Positions 18,316 to 28,645 of a stretch of 64,000 nt of DNA are shown here, piece after piece. This stretch comes from Halomonas sp. McH1-25. Its GTDB lineage: Bacteria; Pseudomonadota; Gammaproteobacteria; Pseudomonadales; Halomonadaceae. A program made the translations under genes and the position numbers. The stretch covers positions 62,001 through 126,000 of the forward strand of contig NZ_JAKRFI010000006.1 of assembly GCF_022348165.1 (NCBI RefSeq). The letters are read 5' to 3'. The notes beneath the pieces are model-generated. The model searched no databases. It had not been told where the DNA came from and saw only the letters and a program-made list of their open reading frames with translations. Within the stretch, counting starts at the first letter, position 1. Each line of letters begins with the position of its first letter.

Positions 18316-18786
18316 ATGCGCCTGACCACCAAGGGACGCTACGCCGTCACCGCCATGCTCGACCTAGCGCTGCATGCCGACCAGACACCCATCTGTCTGG
18401 CCGACATTTCGCGCCGTCAGGAAATCTCCCTGTCGTACCTCGAGCAACTTTTCGCCAAGCTACGCCGGGCCAAACTGGTCAGTAGCGTACGTGGCCCCGG
18501 TGGAGGCTATCTCCTGGCGGTCTCGCCGGATACCGTATCGGTGGCCCGCGTGATCGATGCTGTCAATGAGTCGGTAGATGCGACCCGCTGCCAAGGACTG
18601 TCGGATTGCCAGCAGGGCAGCACCTGCCTCACCCATCATCTATGGTGTGAGCTCACGCGAGAGATTCACGATTTCCTCGATGGCGTGACCCTGGCCGACC
18701 TCATCGAGCGTCATGAGGTGCGCACCATTGCTGCTCGTCAGCGACTGCGCGCCGACGGCGACACCATTGCCGTGGATTCACCTTGA
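18316..18786 (+). CDS. iscR: Fe-S cluster regulator IscR
   Basis: Rrf2-family transcription factor of 156 residues controlling Fe-S cluster biogenesis. The winged helix is at residues 1-60 ([28 protein letters not shown]). The [2Fe-2S] ligands are exactly at Cys92, Cys98, Cys104 and His107, as in E. coli. It heads an operon with iscS and iscA and has its own predicted binding site upstream. Confidence 0.97.
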   Translation: MRLTTKGRYAVTAMLDLALHADQTPICLADISRRQEISLSYLEQLFAKLRRAKLVSSVRGPGGGYLLAVSPDTVSVARVIDAVNESVDATRCQGLSDCQQGSTCLTHHLWCELTREIHDFLDGVTLADLIERHEVRTIAARQRLRADGDTIAVDSP

Positions 18787-18823
18787 TCGCGGCCCGATTT
18801 CGCTCAACGGTAGACAACACGTC

Positions 18824-19972
18824 ATGAACGGACCCGTTTATCTCGACTATGCCGCGACCACTCCGGTCGACCCCCGTGTCGCTGACCTCATGAGCCGACA
18901 CCTGACCCTGGACGGCATCTATGCCAACCCGGCGTCGCGTAGCCACATGCTCGGCTGGCAGGCCGAGCAGACCGTTGAGCATGCCCGCCGCCAAGTGGCC
19001 GACCTGATCGGCGCCGATCCCCGCGAGATCGTCTGGACCTCCGGAGCCACCGAGGCCGACAATCTGGCCCTGATCGGCTTCATGCGCGCCAACCGGGCGC
19101 GCGGCCGTCACCTGATCACCTCGACCATCGAGCACAAGGCCGTGGTGGATACCGCCAGCGCCTTGGAAGCGGAAGGCTTCGAGGTGACCTGGCTGACGCC
19201 GGGGAGCGATGGCCGCGTATCGCCCACGCAGCTGGCCGAAGCCATGCGTGACGACACCGTATTGGTCTCGTTGATGGCGGTAAACAACGAACTCGGTACG
19301 ATCCATGACCTGGCGGCCCTTTCCGAGGTCGTCCACTCCCGTGGCGCCGCTCTGCATGTCGATGCCGCCCAGGCCTCAGGCCGTATCCCGCTCGACGTCA
19401 ACCAACTGGGGATCGACCTGATGTCGCTATCGGCGCACAAAGTCTACGGCCCCAAGGGAATTGGCGCGCTCTACGTGCGGCGCAGTCCCGACATCCGTGT
19501 CGAGGCATTGATCCATGGTGGCGGTCACGAGCGTGGCATGCGCTCGGGAACGCTGGCGACCCACCAGATCGCAGGCATGGGCGAAGCCTTTGCCCTGGCC
19601 GAACGCGAAGGGCCGGACGATCAGGCACGTATCGCCCAACTGGCGAATCGCTTCCTCGACGGCCTGGGCGATCTGCCCGGCGTACATCGCAACACGGCAG
19701 TCGAGGTGGCAGTACCCAACATCGTCAACCTGGCCTTCGACGGGGTGGACGGCGAGTCGCTGCTAATGGCGCTGCGTGGCATTGCGGTATCCACCGGTTC
19801 GGCCTGCAACTCGGCGAGCGTCGAGCCGTCCTATGTACTGAAAGGTATCGGCGTCCCCCGATCGCGCGCCCTAACATCGTTGCGATTCAGCTTCGGACGC
19901 TTCACCACCGAGGAAGACATCGACGCTGCCATTGCCGAACTGCGGCACGCGCTGACTACACTGCACCATTGA
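18824..19972 (+). CDS. iscS: cysteine desulfurase (short IscS type)
   Basis: PLP enzyme that moves sulfur from cysteine to an active-site persulfide. 382 residues against about 404 in E. coli IscS. The PLP lysine is in SLSAHKVYGPKGIGALY, and the catalytic Cys328 is in STGSACNSASVEPSYVLKGIG. The protein stops at ELRHALTTLHH, so it lacks the C-terminal tail with which E. coli IscS holds IscU. This agrees with the absence of iscU in the operon. The ATG at 18824 comes 37 bases after iscR. An earlier in-frame start would overlap iscR. Confidence 0.93.
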   Translation: MNGPVYLDYAATTPVDPRVADLMSRHLTLDGIYANPASRSHMLGWQAEQTVEHARRQVADLIGADPREIVWTSGATEADNLALIGFMRANRARGRHLITSTIEHKAVVDTASALEAEGFEVTWLTPGSDGRVSPTQLAEAMRDDTVLVSLMAVNNELGTIHDLAALSEVVHSRGAALHVDAAQASGRIPLDVNQLGIDLMSLSAHKVYGPKGIGALYVRRSPDIRVEALIHGGGHERGMRSGTLATHQIAGMGEAFALAEREGPDDQARIAQLANRFLDGLGDLPGVHRNTAVEVAVPNIVNLAFDGVDGESLLMALRGIAVSTGSACNSASVEPSYVLKGIGVPRSRALTSLRFSFGRFTTEEDIDAAIAELRHALTTLHH

Positions 19973-20002
19973 CACAGCGCTTCATCATCGAGGAGGAAAC
20001 AC

Positions 20003-20329
20003 ATGGCTCAACTATCGATCACTCCCGCAGCGGCCAAACAGATCCGCCAGGTCCTCGACGAGCGCGGCCACGGCTTGGGCCTGCGGGTTAGCGTCAAGCC
20101 CAGCGGCTGTTCCGGCTATAGTTACGTGCTCGACTTCGCCGACGAAGCCGCCAACGACGACGTCGCCTTCGAGGAACATGGCGCCAAGGTCTATGTGGCA
20201 CCGGATGCGTTGACGATGCTCGACGGCAGTGAAGTGGATTATGTCTCGGAAGGTCTCAACCGCTTCTTCCGATTCAATAACCCCAACGTCAAGGATCAGT
20301 GTGGCTGTGGCGAAAGCTTCAGCGTCTGA
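20003..20329 (+). CDS. iscA: A-type Fe-S carrier IscA
   Basis: 108-residue HesB/IscA protein that carries Fe-S clusters to targets. The three conserved cysteines are Cys36 (PSGCSGYSY), Cys100 and Cys102 (QCGCGESF near the C-terminus). A strong GAGGAGG Shine-Dalgarno lies at 19989-19995. It follows iscS by 30 bases. iscU, hscB, hscA, fdx and iscX do not follow. The next gene is ndk with its own -10 element. It could equally be called ErpA or SufA from sequence alone. Confidence 0.9.
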   Translation: MAQLSITPAAAKQIRQVLDERGHGLGLRVSVKPSGCSGYSYVLDFADEAANDDVAFEEHGAKVYVAPDALTMLDGSEVDYVSEGLNRFFRFNNPNVKDQCGCGESFSV

Positions 20330-20387
20330 GCCCGGGCTCCTCCCGCCCGGCCACCTTACTGCAGGTGCGTAACGTCGGCCGAGCCGC

Positions 20388-20462
20388 TATAATGTCGCGA
20401 TTTTCGGTTCCCGGCCAACCCGTTTGCCGAAACGTATCTTGCGCGCCGCTTCAGCGGCGCGC
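20388..20462 (+). promoter_or_regulatory. ndk promoter -10 and leader hairpin
   Basis: A perfect TATAAT at 20388-20393 has no good -35. About 50 bases into the predicted leader, GCGCGCCGC and GCGGCGCGC (20441-20449 and 20454-20462, loop TTCA) form a 9-bp GC-only stem that ends 48 bases before the ndk start. There is no T-run, so it is more likely an mRNA-stability element than a terminator. Confidence 0.5.
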
Positions 20463-20509
20463 AGCCGTCTTTGAACCATACTCACTCAATGCAATCACGG
20501 AGTCTTCGC

Positions 20510-20935
20510 ATGGCCAACCAGCGCACCCTTTCCATCATCAAGCCCGACGCCGTTGCCAAGAATGTCATCGGTGAAATCTACAGCCGCTTCGAGCAAGCCG
20601 GTCTGAAGATCGTTGCCGCCAAGATGCTGCATCTTTCCCAGGAACAGGCCGAAGGCTTTTACGCCGAGCACAAGGAGCGCGGCTTCTTCGGCGATCTGGT
20701 CGGCTTCATGACGTCCGGCCCGGTGATGGTTCAAGTACTGGAAGGTGACGACGCCATCGCCAAGAACCGCGAACTGATGGGCGCTACCAACCCCAAGGAA
20801 GCTGCGCCCGGCACCATCCGCGCCGACTTTGCCCAGTCCATCGACGCCAATGCCGTCCATGGCTCCGACTCGCCGGAATCCGCCGAGCGCGAAGTCGCCT
20901 ATTTCTTCAGCAACGACGAGATCTGCCCGCGCTGA
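20510..20935 (+). CDS. ndk: nucleoside diphosphate kinase
   Basis: Transfers the gamma phosphate between nucleoside tri- and diphosphates. 141 residues, standard length. Active-site His117 lies in [12 protein letters not shown], and the N-terminal [11 protein letters not shown] is typical. The ATG at 20510 follows CGGAG (20498-20502). The longer frame from 20471 is not supported. Sits between iscA and rlmN. Confidence 0.98.
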   Translation: MANQRTLSIIKPDAVAKNVIGEIYSRFEQAGLKIVAAKMLHLSQEQAEGFYAEHKERGFFGDLVGFMTSGPVMVQVLEGDDAIAKNRELMGATNPKEAAPGTIRADFAQSIDANAVHGSDSPESAEREVAYFFSNDEICPR

Positions 20936-20944
20936 TTCGTGGAT

Positions 20945-20964
20945 GGCGGGGGCACGCCCCCGCC
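20945..20964 (+). terminator. GC hairpin after ndk
   Basis: GGCGGGGGC-AC-GCCCCCGCC follows the ndk stop by 9 bases. There is no T-tract, so termination strength is uncertain. Confidence 0.4.
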
Positions 20965-21020
20965 TGATGCGTACCATGCTTTCGAGCTTTTCTCGCTCCG
21001 TGCCCTACCGATAGCCGATT

Positions 21021-22148
21021 ATGACTGCCACCACCCAATCCTCGCGCACCAATCTGCTTGGCCTGTCTCGTGAAGAGATGGAAGCCTTTTTCGTTTCCAT
21101 CGGCGAAAAGAAGTTTCGCGCCGCCCAGGTCATGAAGTGGATCCACCATGAAGGCTGCGACGACTTCGAGGCCATGACCAATCTCTCCAAGGCGCTGCGT
21201 ACGCGCCTGGCCGAGGTGGCTGAAATTCGCGGTCCCGGCGTGGTCTACGAAGGCACGTCCAACGACGGTACCCGCAAATGGGTGCTCGAGGTCGAGGACG
21301 GCAGTTATGTGGAAACGGTGTTGATTCCCTCGGATAACGGCACCCGCCGCACCTTGTGCGTGTCGTCCCAGGTCGGCTGCTCGCTGGACTGCAGCTTCTG
21401 CTCCACGGGCAAGCAGGGTTTCCAGCGCAACCTGACCGCCGCCGAAGTCATCGGCCAGGTGTGGGTCGCCCAGCGCAGTGTCGGGCCACGCCGCGATACG
21501 GCCAACCGACCGGTGACGAACGTGGTAATGATGGGCATGGGCGAGCCGCTGCTCAACTACGACAATGTCGTGCCGGCCATGAAACTCATGCTCGACGACA
21601 ACGGTTACGGTCTCTCCAAGCGGCGCGTCACGTTATCCACCTCGGGCGTCGTGCCGATGATCGACCGACTCGGCGACGAGATCGATGTGAGTCTGGCCAT
21701 CTCGCTGCATGCCGCCAACGATGAGTTGCGCAACGAGCTGGTACCGCTCAATCGCAAGTACAACATCCGCACACTGCTCGACGCCTGCCAGCGCTATCTG
21801 GCGAAATGCGACGACACTCGTCTGATCACCATTGAGTACACCCTGATCAAGGACGTCAACGATCAGCAAGAGCATGCCGAGCAATTGGCAGCCCTGCTCA
21901 AGGAGCTGCCCTGCAAGATCAACCTGATCCCCTTCAACCCGTTTCCGCACTCGGGCTACGCGAAGCCGTCGCGCAACCAGACGATGCGCTTTCAACAGTG
22001 GCTCTACGAGTTGGGCTACACCGCGCCGATCCGTACCACGCGCGGCGATGACATCGATGCCGCCTGCGGCCAGTTGGTCGGGCGGGTGAAGGACAGAACC
22101 AAGCGTCACGAGCGTTATATTCAATCGATTCAACTCGATGCCGACTGA
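21021..22148 (+). CDS. rlmN: dual-specificity RNA methyltransferase RlmN
   Basis: Radical SAM enzyme that makes m2A at 23S rRNA 2503 and tRNA position 37. 375 residues. Cluster motif CSLDCSFC at about residue 120, [12 protein letters not shown], and the conserved C-terminal Cys in [11 protein letters not shown]. The ribosome-binding site before the ATG at 21021 is weak. It begins the conserved rlmN-pilW-rodZ-ispG-hisS block. Confidence 0.98.
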   Translation: MTATTQSSRTNLLGLSREEMEAFFVSIGEKKFRAAQVMKWIHHEGCDDFEAMTNLSKALRTRLAEVAEIRGPGVVYEGTSNDGTRKWVLEVEDGSYVETVLIPSDNGTRRTLCVSSQVGCSLDCSFCSTGKQGFQRNLTAAEVIGQVWVAQRSVGPRRDTANRPVTNVVMMGMGEPLLNYDNVVPAMKLMLDDNGYGLSKRRVTLSTSGVVPMIDRLGDEIDVSLAISLHAANDELRNELVPLNRKYNIRTLLDACQRYLAKCDDTRLITIEYTLIKDVNDQQEHAEQLAALLKELPCKINLIPFNPFPHSGYAKPSRNQTMRFQQWLYELGYTAPIRTTRGDDIDAACGQLVGRVKDRTKRHERYIQSIQLDAD

Positions 22149-22268
22149 ATGGAAGGCCATCCTTGACTTCAACTGGTCACGGCGCTTTGATGAGTACGCT
22201 TCGAAGTTCACCATGACCGAGGTGGTCTGCTCATCAAGGCCAACCGTAAGAATTCACCCGAGGAGTGC

Positions 22269-23018
22269 ATGATCCGACGCTGTCGTTCGTCATCGCTGAC
22301 CAAACTATGTGCCGTCACGCTCGGCGTAGTCTGGCTGTCCGGCTGTACGACCACGACGCTGGAGAAGCCGACCCATACGGCCGACCTGGATCAGGCCCTC
22401 AGGCTCAATGTCACCATGGGTATCGAGTACATGGAGCAGGGCAACCTGCGCCGTGCCCAGAACAAGCTCGACCGTGCCTTGGAGATCGCTCCCGACGATC
22501 CCGAGGCACTCCAGGCCCAGGCCCTGCTCTACCAGCGCCAGGGCGAGACGGCACATGCCGACCGCTTTTTCCGGCAAGCCCTGGCGGAAGCGCCCGGTTT
22601 CACGCGTGCCCGTAACAACTATGCCGCATTCCTGTTTGCGCAGGGCCGCATCGAGGCCTCCTGCGAACAGCTCGAACGCGCAGCGCAAGACCTCAAGTAC
22701 GACAACCGTGCCCAGTTGTATACCAACCTGGGCATCTGTCAGCGTCAGCTGGGCAACCTACAGGCGGCACGCGCCAGCCTGGAGCGCGCGCAGGCCCTCG
22801 ACCCGCGCAACGCCCGCCCCTATTTGACGCTGGCACAGATCGACCACGCACAGGGCAATGACCAGCGCGCCTGGGAACAGCTGCAAACGTTTATCCGGCT
22901 GGCCGGCATGACCCCCGACGGACTTCGACTGGCACAACAGATTGCCAATGCCCGCGGAGATGCCGTGACCGCCGCTTTCTATTCACGCCAGCTCGACGAA
23001 TACGCAGGCGCCCCCTGA
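22269..23018 (+). CDS. pilW: type IV pilus biogenesis/stability lipoprotein PilW (PilF)
   Basis: Outer-membrane lipoprotein that helps assemble the PilQ secretin. 249 residues. The signal peptide ends in a lipobox VWLSGC (Cys26). About six TPR-like helix pairs follow, starting NVTMGIEYMEQGNLRRAQNKLDRALEIAPDDPEAL. AGGAG at 22261-22265 precedes the ATG. Located between rlmN and rodZ as in many gammaproteobacteria. No other pilus genes are in the window. Confidence 0.92.
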   Translation: MIRRCRSSSLTKLCAVTLGVVWLSGCTTTTLEKPTHTADLDQALRLNVTMGIEYMEQGNLRRAQNKLDRALEIAPDDPEALQAQALLYQRQGETAHADRFFRQALAEAPGFTRARNNYAAFLFAQGRIEASCEQLERAAQDLKYDNRAQLYTNLGICQRQLGNLQAARASLERAQALDPRNARPYLTLAQIDHAQGNDQRAWEQLQTFIRLAGMTPDGLRLAQQIANARGDAVTAAFYSRQLDEYAGAP

Positions 23019-23046
23019 CCATACGCATCAAGAGGAAAGCTCAGTC

Positions 23047-24141
23047 ATGAGCGAAGCACAAGAACGACAGGAAGCCAGCTTCGACCCTACCGGTCACGCC
23101 TCACCCGGTCAGCAGCTCAAACGTGAGCGTGAACGCCAAGGGTTGGGGCTCGAGGAAGTGGCCGTACAGCTCAACCTGCGCCCGGCCGTGGTTGCCGGTC
23201 TGGAAGGGGACCGTTACGACGAGGTGCCGATTCCGGCCTATCGGCGCGGATATCTGCGCGCCTATGCCCGCCTGATGGGCATCGATGAACGCCAGATCGT
23301 CGATGCCTACAACAATCAGTACGGCCGTGGCGATCTCGACCGCAAGGTAACGCCCGTCAACATAACCAAGCCACCGTCAAAAGTCGGCGCCTGGATCTTC
23401 AAGCTGGTTACCCTGCTGGTCATTCTCGGGCTGATCGGCCTGACGTTGCTATGGTGGCAGAGTCGCAATGGCAACGAGCTGATGGAGGGCTTGGGCCTGA
23501 GCGACTCGGTCGAGGTCAGTCCCATGGACGAGCAGGCGACGGATGACACGCCGCCCCAGCCCGAACCGGCAGCGGAAGAGGCCGAGAGTGACGACGCTCT
23601 GCCCCCACTGCCCGAAGACAACAGCGAGCTCGGCCTGGTGGATGACCAGAGCGCCAATGTCGGCGAAGCATCAGCGTCGTCCACGGACGAGGCCGATACG
23701 AACGCCTCCGAGCCTGCATCGACCACGCCGTCCGCCACCGCTGGCACAGCGAGTGTCGAGACGACCTCCAGCGAAGCGCAGGCTACCGGCGAGGCAGCAC
23801 AGACGACAGCCACCAGCGACGCGGCGGACGACGCCGCAACCGAGCCAGAGACCGCCGAAGCCCAGTCGGCCGCACAGGACGAGACGCCGAGCGTCGATAA
23901 TCGTCGTCTGGCACTGACTTTCAACGAACAGTCATGGACCGAGATCTACGATGCCAATGGCCAACGCATCTTCGTCGGCCTGCAATCGCCCGGCACCGAG
24001 GCGACCGTGGAAGGCGAGCCTCCGTTCCGCCTGACCGTGGGTAACGCCAGCGGTGTCGAACTACGCTATCGCGGCGAGCCGGTCGATCTCCGCGCTCGCG
24101 CCGGCGGCAACAATGTCGCTCGCTTCACCTTGGGAGAATGA
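23047..24141 (+). CDS. rodZ: cytoskeleton protein RodZ
   Basis: Membrane-spanning partner of MreB that maintains rod shape. 364 residues: a helix-turn-helix (Xre-like) domain at about 17-85 ([29 protein letters not shown]), one transmembrane helix at about 114-137 ([22 protein letters not shown]), a long Ser/Thr/Ala/Glu-rich acidic periplasmic linker at about 155-280, and a C-terminal DUF4115 domain ([19 protein letters not shown]). The acidic linker is in keeping with a halophile, though RodZ linkers are often low-complexity. Confidence 0.94.
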   Translation: MSEAQERQEASFDPTGHASPGQQLKRERERQGLGLEEVAVQLNLRPAVVAGLEGDRYDEVPIPAYRRGYLRAYARLMGIDERQIVDAYNNQYGRGDLDRKVTPVNITKPPSKVGAWIFKLVTLLVILGLIGLTLLWWQSRNGNELMEGLGLSDSVEVSPMDEQATDDTPPQPEPAAEEAESDDALPPLPEDNSELGLVDDQSANVGEASASSTDEADTNASEPASTTPSATAGTASVETTSSEAQATGEAAQTTATSDAADDAATEPETAEAQSAAQDETPSVDNRRLALTFNEQSWTEIYDANGQRIFVGLQSPGTEATVEGEPPFRLTVGNASGVELRYRGEPVDLRARAGGNNVARFTLGE

Positions 24142-24149
24142 TTCAGGCT

Positions 24150-25262
24150 ATGCACGCTCAGTCTCCGATCCAGCGGCGCAAATCACGCCAGATTCATGTC
24201 GGCTCTGTCGCGGTGGGTGGCGGTGCCCCCATCTCCGTGCAGAGCATGACCAACACCGACACGAACGATGTCGAGGCCACGGTGGCGCAGATCCAGCGTC
24301 TGGAAGCCGCCGGCGCCGATATCGTGCGCGTTTCCGTCCCGACCATGGATGCCGCCGAGGCCTTCGGGCGCATCAAGCGCCAGGTCCAGGTGCCGCTGGT
24401 CGCCGATATCCACTTCGATTACAAGATCGCCCTGCGGGTCGCGGAACTCGGCGTCGATTGTCTGCGCATCAACCCCGGCAATATCGGGCGTGAAGATCGT
24501 GTCCGTGCCGTGGTCGAGGCGGCACGCGACAATGGCATTCCGATCCGCATCGGCGTCAATGCCGGTTCGCTGGAAAAAGATCTGCAGAAGAAGTACGGCG
24601 AGCCCACCCCCGCCGCGCTGGTCGAATCCGCGATGCGCCACATCGACCATCTCGAGCGTCTCGACTTTCCCGACTTCAAGGTCAGCGTCAAGGCCTCCGA
24701 CGTGTTCATGGCAGTCGCCGCCTATCGCGACCTGGCGACACGCATCGAACAGCCGCTGCATCTGGGGATCACCGAAGCCGGCGGGCTGCGCTCGGGCACC
24801 GTCAAGTCATCGATCGGACTGGGCATGCTGCTGATGGACGGCATCGGCGACACCATTCGCGTGTCGCTCGCTGCCGATCCCGTCGAGGAGATCAAGGTCG
24901 GCTACGACATGCTCAAGAGCCTGCGCCTGCGCGCCAAGGGCATCAATTTCGTCGCCTGCCCCAGTTGCTCGCGCCAGAACTTCGACGTGATCGGCACCAT
25001 GAACGCCCTCGAAGAGCGTCTCGAGGACATCATGACGCCGCTCGACGTGTCGGTGATCGGCTGTGTGGTCAATGGCCCCGGCGAGGCGAAGGAAAGCGAT
25101 ATCGGCCTGACCGGCGGCAGCCCTGCCAATCTCGTCTACATCGACGGCAAACCGGCTTCGAAGTTGCGCAACGAGCACCTCGTCGACGACCTGGAACGCC
25201 TGATCCGCGAGAAGGTTCGTGAAAAACAAGCCGCCGAGCAGGACATGATCGCTCGCAGCTGA
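24150..25262 (+). CDS. ispG: 4-hydroxy-3-methylbut-2-en-1-yl diphosphate synthase
   Basis: [4Fe-4S] enzyme of the MEP isoprenoid pathway, converting MEcPP to HMBPP. About 370 residues. Cluster cysteines are in [13 protein letters not shown] and [18 protein letters not shown]. The N-terminus [14 protein letters not shown] aligns directly with E. coli MHNQAPIQRRKS, favouring the ATG at 24150. An ATG at 24138 overlaps the rodZ stop and adds four residues. Followed by hisS. Confidence 0.97.
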   Translation: MHAQSPIQRRKSRQIHVGSVAVGGGAPISVQSMTNTDTNDVEATVAQIQRLEAAGADIVRVSVPTMDAAEAFGRIKRQVQVPLVADIHFDYKIALRVAELGVDCLRINPGNIGREDRVRAVVEAARDNGIPIRIGVNAGSLEKDLQKKYGEPTPAALVESAMRHIDHLERLDFPDFKVSVKASDVFMAVAAYRDLATRIEQPLHLGITEAGGLRSGTVKSSIGLGMLLMDGIGDTIRVSLAADPVEEIKVGYDMLKSLRLRAKGINFVACPSCSRQNFDVIGTMNALEERLEDIMTPLDVSVIGCVVNGPGEAKESDIGLTGGSPANLVYIDGKPASKLRNEHLVDDLERLIREKVREKQAAEQDMIARS

Positions 25263-25325
25263 GGTTTCTTTTCGGCCGGGCAGTGAGCCGTGCCAGCTCA
25301 TTGTCCGGCATGCCAGGAGTTACCC

Positions 25326-26606
25326 TTGAGCAAGAAGATCCAGGCCATTCGTGGCATGAACGACCTTTTGCCCGAACAGTCGCCGCTATGGCAGTACTTC
25401 GAGCATCAGGTCGAGGCATTGATGCAGCGCTACGGCTATCGTGAGATACGCACTCCCATCCTGGAGCAGACGGCCCTGTTCGCCCGCTCCATCGGCGAGG
25501 TCACCGACATCGTCGAGAAGGAGATGTATACCTTCGAAGATCGCAATGGCGACAGCCTGACGCTACGCCCGGAAGGCACTGCAGCGTGCGTACGCGCCGC
25601 CATGGAACACGGCCTGCTACACAACCAGACCCAGCGCCTGTGGTATCAGGGCCCCATGTTCCGTCACGAGCGCCCCCAAAAGGGCCGCTATCGCCAGTTT
25701 CATCAGGTCGGTGTCGAGACCTTCGGCATGGAAGGGCCCGATATCGATGCCGAGGTGATTCTGCTGTCGGCACGCCTGTGGAAGCAGCTCGGCCTCTACG
25801 AGCACGTCACCCTCGAACTCAACTCGCTGGGTTCGCTGGCGGCTCGCCAGGCCTACCGCGACATGCTGGTCGGCTATTTCGGGCAGCATCGCGACGTCCT
25901 CGACGAGGATTCGCAACGCCGCCTGTCGAGCAACCCGCTGCGCATTCTCGACTCGAAGAACCCCGACATGGCCGAGATGCTGTCCGGCGCGCCGCAATTG
26001 CTCGATCACCTCGATGACGAGTCGCGCGAACACTTCGAACAACTCACCTCGCGTCTCGATGCGGCGGGCATCGCCTATCGCATCAATCCGCGCCTGGTGC
26101 GTGGCCTCGACTACTACTCGCGGACCGTATTCGAGTGGACCACTACCGCACTGGGCAGCCAGGGTACCGTGTGTGCCGGTGGACGTTACGACGGGCTGGT
26201 CGAGCAGCTTGGCGGCAAGCCCATTCCGGCCGTCGGCTTTGCCATGGGCGTCGAACGCCTGATCCTGTTGCTCGAGACGCTCGACCTGGTGCCGGCGGAG
26301 AGCCAAGGCGGGCCGGACGCCTACCTGTTGGCCATGGGCGAGCGGGCGGAGCGGGAAGCGCTGCTCCTCGGCGAGGCCCTGCGCGACGCCATGCCGACGC
26401 TCTCACTGCAACTGCACTGTGGGGGTGGCGGTTTCAAGAGCCAAATCAAGAAGGCCGACAAGAGCGGTGCCCGCGTGGCGCTGATTCTCGGCGAAGACGA
26501 GGTCGAGCAGGGCACGGTCGGGGTCAAGTTCCTGCGTGAAGAGCGCGAACAGCAAAGCCTGTCGCGCAATGACATCGCCGAGGCGCTGACGTCCCTGCTG
26601 AGCTGA
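25326..26606 (+). CDS. hisS: histidyl-tRNA synthetase
   Basis: Class II aminoacyl-tRNA synthetase, 426 residues. Motif 2 ([16 protein letters not shown]), the histidine-binding segment [15 protein letters not shown] and motif 3 ([12 protein letters not shown]) are present, with the C-terminal anticodon-binding domain from about residue 330. The start is a TTG at 25326: AGGAG lies at 25315-25319 and the resulting [15 protein letters not shown] matches E. coli [15 protein letters not shown]. The longer frame from 25290 lacks such support. Confidence 0.97.
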   Translation: MSKKIQAIRGMNDLLPEQSPLWQYFEHQVEALMQRYGYREIRTPILEQTALFARSIGEVTDIVEKEMYTFEDRNGDSLTLRPEGTAACVRAAMEHGLLHNQTQRLWYQGPMFRHERPQKGRYRQFHQVGVETFGMEGPDIDAEVILLSARLWKQLGLYEHVTLELNSLGSLAARQAYRDMLVGYFGQHRDVLDEDSQRRLSSNPLRILDSKNPDMAEMLSGAPQLLDHLDDESREHFEQLTSRLDAAGIAYRINPRLVRGLDYYSRTVFEWTTTALGSQGTVCAGGRYDGLVEQLGGKPIPAVGFAMGVERLILLLETLDLVPAESQGGPDAYLLAMGERAEREALLLGEALRDAMPTLSLQLHCGGGGFKSQIKKADKSGARVALILGEDEVEQGTVGVKFLREEREQQSLSRNDIAEALTSLLS

Positions 26607-26686
26607 AAGCTCGAGCACCTACCGCCGCGTCGGTGCGCCCTGGGCAAGGCACAGCCAGTTTCAGACAGACTTTAAGGAGACCGCCT

Positions 26687-27346
26687 GTGGCGGAACTGCA
26701 AACCGAAGAAGAACAGCTTGACGCCATCAAGCGCTGGTGGAAAGCCAACGGCACGTCCCTGATCGCCGGTGTGGTGATAGCCGCCGCCGGTGTCTTCGGC
26801 TGGAAAGCCTGGCAAAGCTACCAGGCCGATCAGGCCGAAGCGGCTTCCATGCGCTACCAGCAACTGCTGTCGCTGGCCGGGCAGGACGAACTCGATGCCG
26901 AAGCGACGGCCCAGGCACAGCAGCTGGTCGGCGAAATCCAGGACGAGCATGGCGATACGCTATACGCCGACCTGGCCGCCCTGCTCCAGGCTCGCCTGGC
27001 GATTGCCGACGACGATCATGCGGCGGCCATGGACGCACTGCAGAATCTGATCGATACCACGCAACGCCCTTACCTGCAGGGCCTTGCTCGCCTGCGCCTG
27101 GCGCGCGTGCAACTCGCCGACGGCAACCCCGACACGGCGCTGGCCACGCTCGAAGCTGGCATTCCCGATGCCCTGTCTGCTCAGCAGGCCAACACCCGCG
27201 GCGACATCCTCGTCGCCCTGGATCGCGAGGACGAGGCCCGCGAGGCATACCGCAATGCACTGCGCCTGGCGCAGGAAGGCGGCCAGCCGGTGCCCGGCGT
27301 CCAATTCAAGCTCGACAATCTCGGCGCAGAGGATGCCACGCTATGA
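26687..27346 (+). CDS. yfgM: YfgM family TPR membrane protein
   Basis: Inner-membrane protein with a periplasmic TPR domain that works with SecYEG and periplasmic chaperones. 219 residues. Cytosolic N-terminus VAELQTEEEQLDAIKRWWKANG, one helix at about 22-40 (SLIAGVVIAAAGVFGWKAW), then TPR-like repeats. The start is a GTG at 26687 with AAGGAGA at 26674-26680. Its end overlaps the bamB start by ATGA. Confidence 0.93.
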   Translation: MAELQTEEEQLDAIKRWWKANGTSLIAGVVIAAAGVFGWKAWQSYQADQAEAASMRYQQLLSLAGQDELDAEATAQAQQLVGEIQDEHGDTLYADLAALLQARLAIADDDHAAAMDALQNLIDTTQRPYLQGLARLRLARVQLADGNPDTALATLEAGIPDALSAQQANTRGDILVALDREDEAREAYRNALRLAQEGGQPVPGVQFKLDNLGAEDATL

Positions 27347-28497
27347 AGACTTCTTCGCTTTTCGTTCCTGCGGTCCTGGTCGCCCTGCTGGCCGGTTGCG
27401 CCGGTTCCGTCGAGCCCGAATATGCGCCGCGCGAGTTGACCGCCATCGAATCGCAGGTGGATATCGACCGTGATTGGAGCCAGGATATCGGCGAAGGTTT
27501 GGGCGTGGCCCGCTACCCGATCACCCCGGCGTTCGATGGCGGCGTGCTGTATGCCGCCGACCAGTCCGGTTTGGTCCGCGCCATCGATGCCGGCAGTGGC
27601 GAGCGCCGCTGGCAGGTCGAGCTAGGCACGCCCCTCTCCAGCGGCCTGCGCGCCGTTGCCGGCCGCGTCTATGTGGGGACCCGCAATGGCGAAGTCGTGG
27701 CCCTGGATCAGTCCAGCGGCGAGGAGCAGTGGCGCGCCCGCGTGTCCAGCGAGGTTCTCGCACCGCCCCAGGCCAACAGCCGGTTGCTGATCGTGCAGAG
27801 CGTGGACGGCGCCATTACCGCGCTGGACCGCACCACCGGCGAGGAGCAATGGGTCTACACCAGCAACGAGCCGGCGCTGACGCTGCGCGGTACCGGGACG
27901 CCTCAGGTCATCGATCAGGTGACGTTTGCCGGTTTCGCCAACGGCCGTCTGGTCACTCTGGACAACCGCAGCGGACAGCCCCTGTGGGACATGCGTGTCG
28001 CCGTGCCGCAAGGCCGCAGCGAAGTCGAACGTCTGGTCGATCTCGACGGCCAGCCGCTGTTGACCCGTGACGGCCGCCTCTACGTCACCAGCTACAACGG
28101 CCGCCTGCTGGCGCTGGAAGCGACCAGTGGCGAAGTGCTCTGGGAGCGCGAGATGTCGAGCTACCTGAGTCCCATGCTGGTCGGCGACACCCTGTACACG
28201 GTCAACGAAGCCAGCCATGTCCTGGCATTGGACGCCCTGTCCGGCCGAGTCATCTGGGAGTCCGATGCCCTGGAGGGTCGCTGGCTGACCTCGCCGACCT
28301 TCGTCAACGGCAGCATCGCCGTGGGCGACTTTGAAGGCTATATCCACCTGATCGATGCCCAGAGCGGCGAGCTGGTGGGACGGCGCAATGTCGGCGACAG
28401 CATCAGCCTGGAGCCCATCGGCAACGGTCAGCGCCTCTACGTGATGACCAATGACGGTGAACTCAACGCCTTCGATGTGTCTGGCGCTGGTAACTGA
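27343..28497 (+). CDS. bamB: outer membrane assembly lipoprotein BamB
   Basis: Beta-propeller lipoprotein of the BAM complex that scaffolds BamA during outer-membrane protein insertion. 384 residues. Lipobox LLAGC (Cys about 20), then eight PQQ-like blades with repeated segments such as GLVRAIDAGSGERRWQVELG and RLLALEATSGEVLWERE. Translation is coupled to yfgM (overlap 27343-27346). Confidence 0.97.
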   Translation: MKTSSLFVPAVLVALLAGCAGSVEPEYAPRELTAIESQVDIDRDWSQDIGEGLGVARYPITPAFDGGVLYAADQSGLVRAIDAGSGERRWQVELGTPLSSGLRAVAGRVYVGTRNGEVVALDQSSGEEQWRARVSSEVLAPPQANSRLLIVQSVDGAITALDRTTGEEQWVYTSNEPALTLRGTGTPQVIDQVTFAGFANGRLVTLDNRSGQPLWDMRVAVPQGRSEVERLVDLDGQPLLTRDGRLYVTSYNGRLLALEATSGEVLWEREMSSYLSPMLVGDTLYTVNEASHVLALDALSGRVIWESDALEGRWLTSPTFVNGSIAVGDFEGYIHLIDAQSGELVGRRNVGDSISLEPIGNGQRLYVMTNDGELNAFDVSGAGN

Positions 28498-28505
28498 ACC
28501 CCCGT

Positions 28506-28530
28506 GTGCAGGCATCCTGCCTGCACGTTT
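28506..28530 (+). terminator. hairpin after bamB
   Basis: GTGCAGGCA-TCC-TGCCTGCAC is followed by GTTTCCC. It separates bamB from the der promoter region, in which TGCTAGAAT (28574-28582) forms an extended -10 for der. Confidence 0.55.
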
Positions 28531-28645
28531 CCCGACATACCGCTTACGCTGATGGGCGCATCCTGGCCAGTAATGCTAGAATCGCGCCCAATCCAACAGA
28601 AACCGTGCCGGTTTCTGCCGACTCCTGACTCGACTCGCTAATACC

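Noticed and set aside
26737-27342. 5' extension of bamB through yfgM
   Set aside because: Out of frame with yfgM. The BamB lipoprotein signal begins at 27343.
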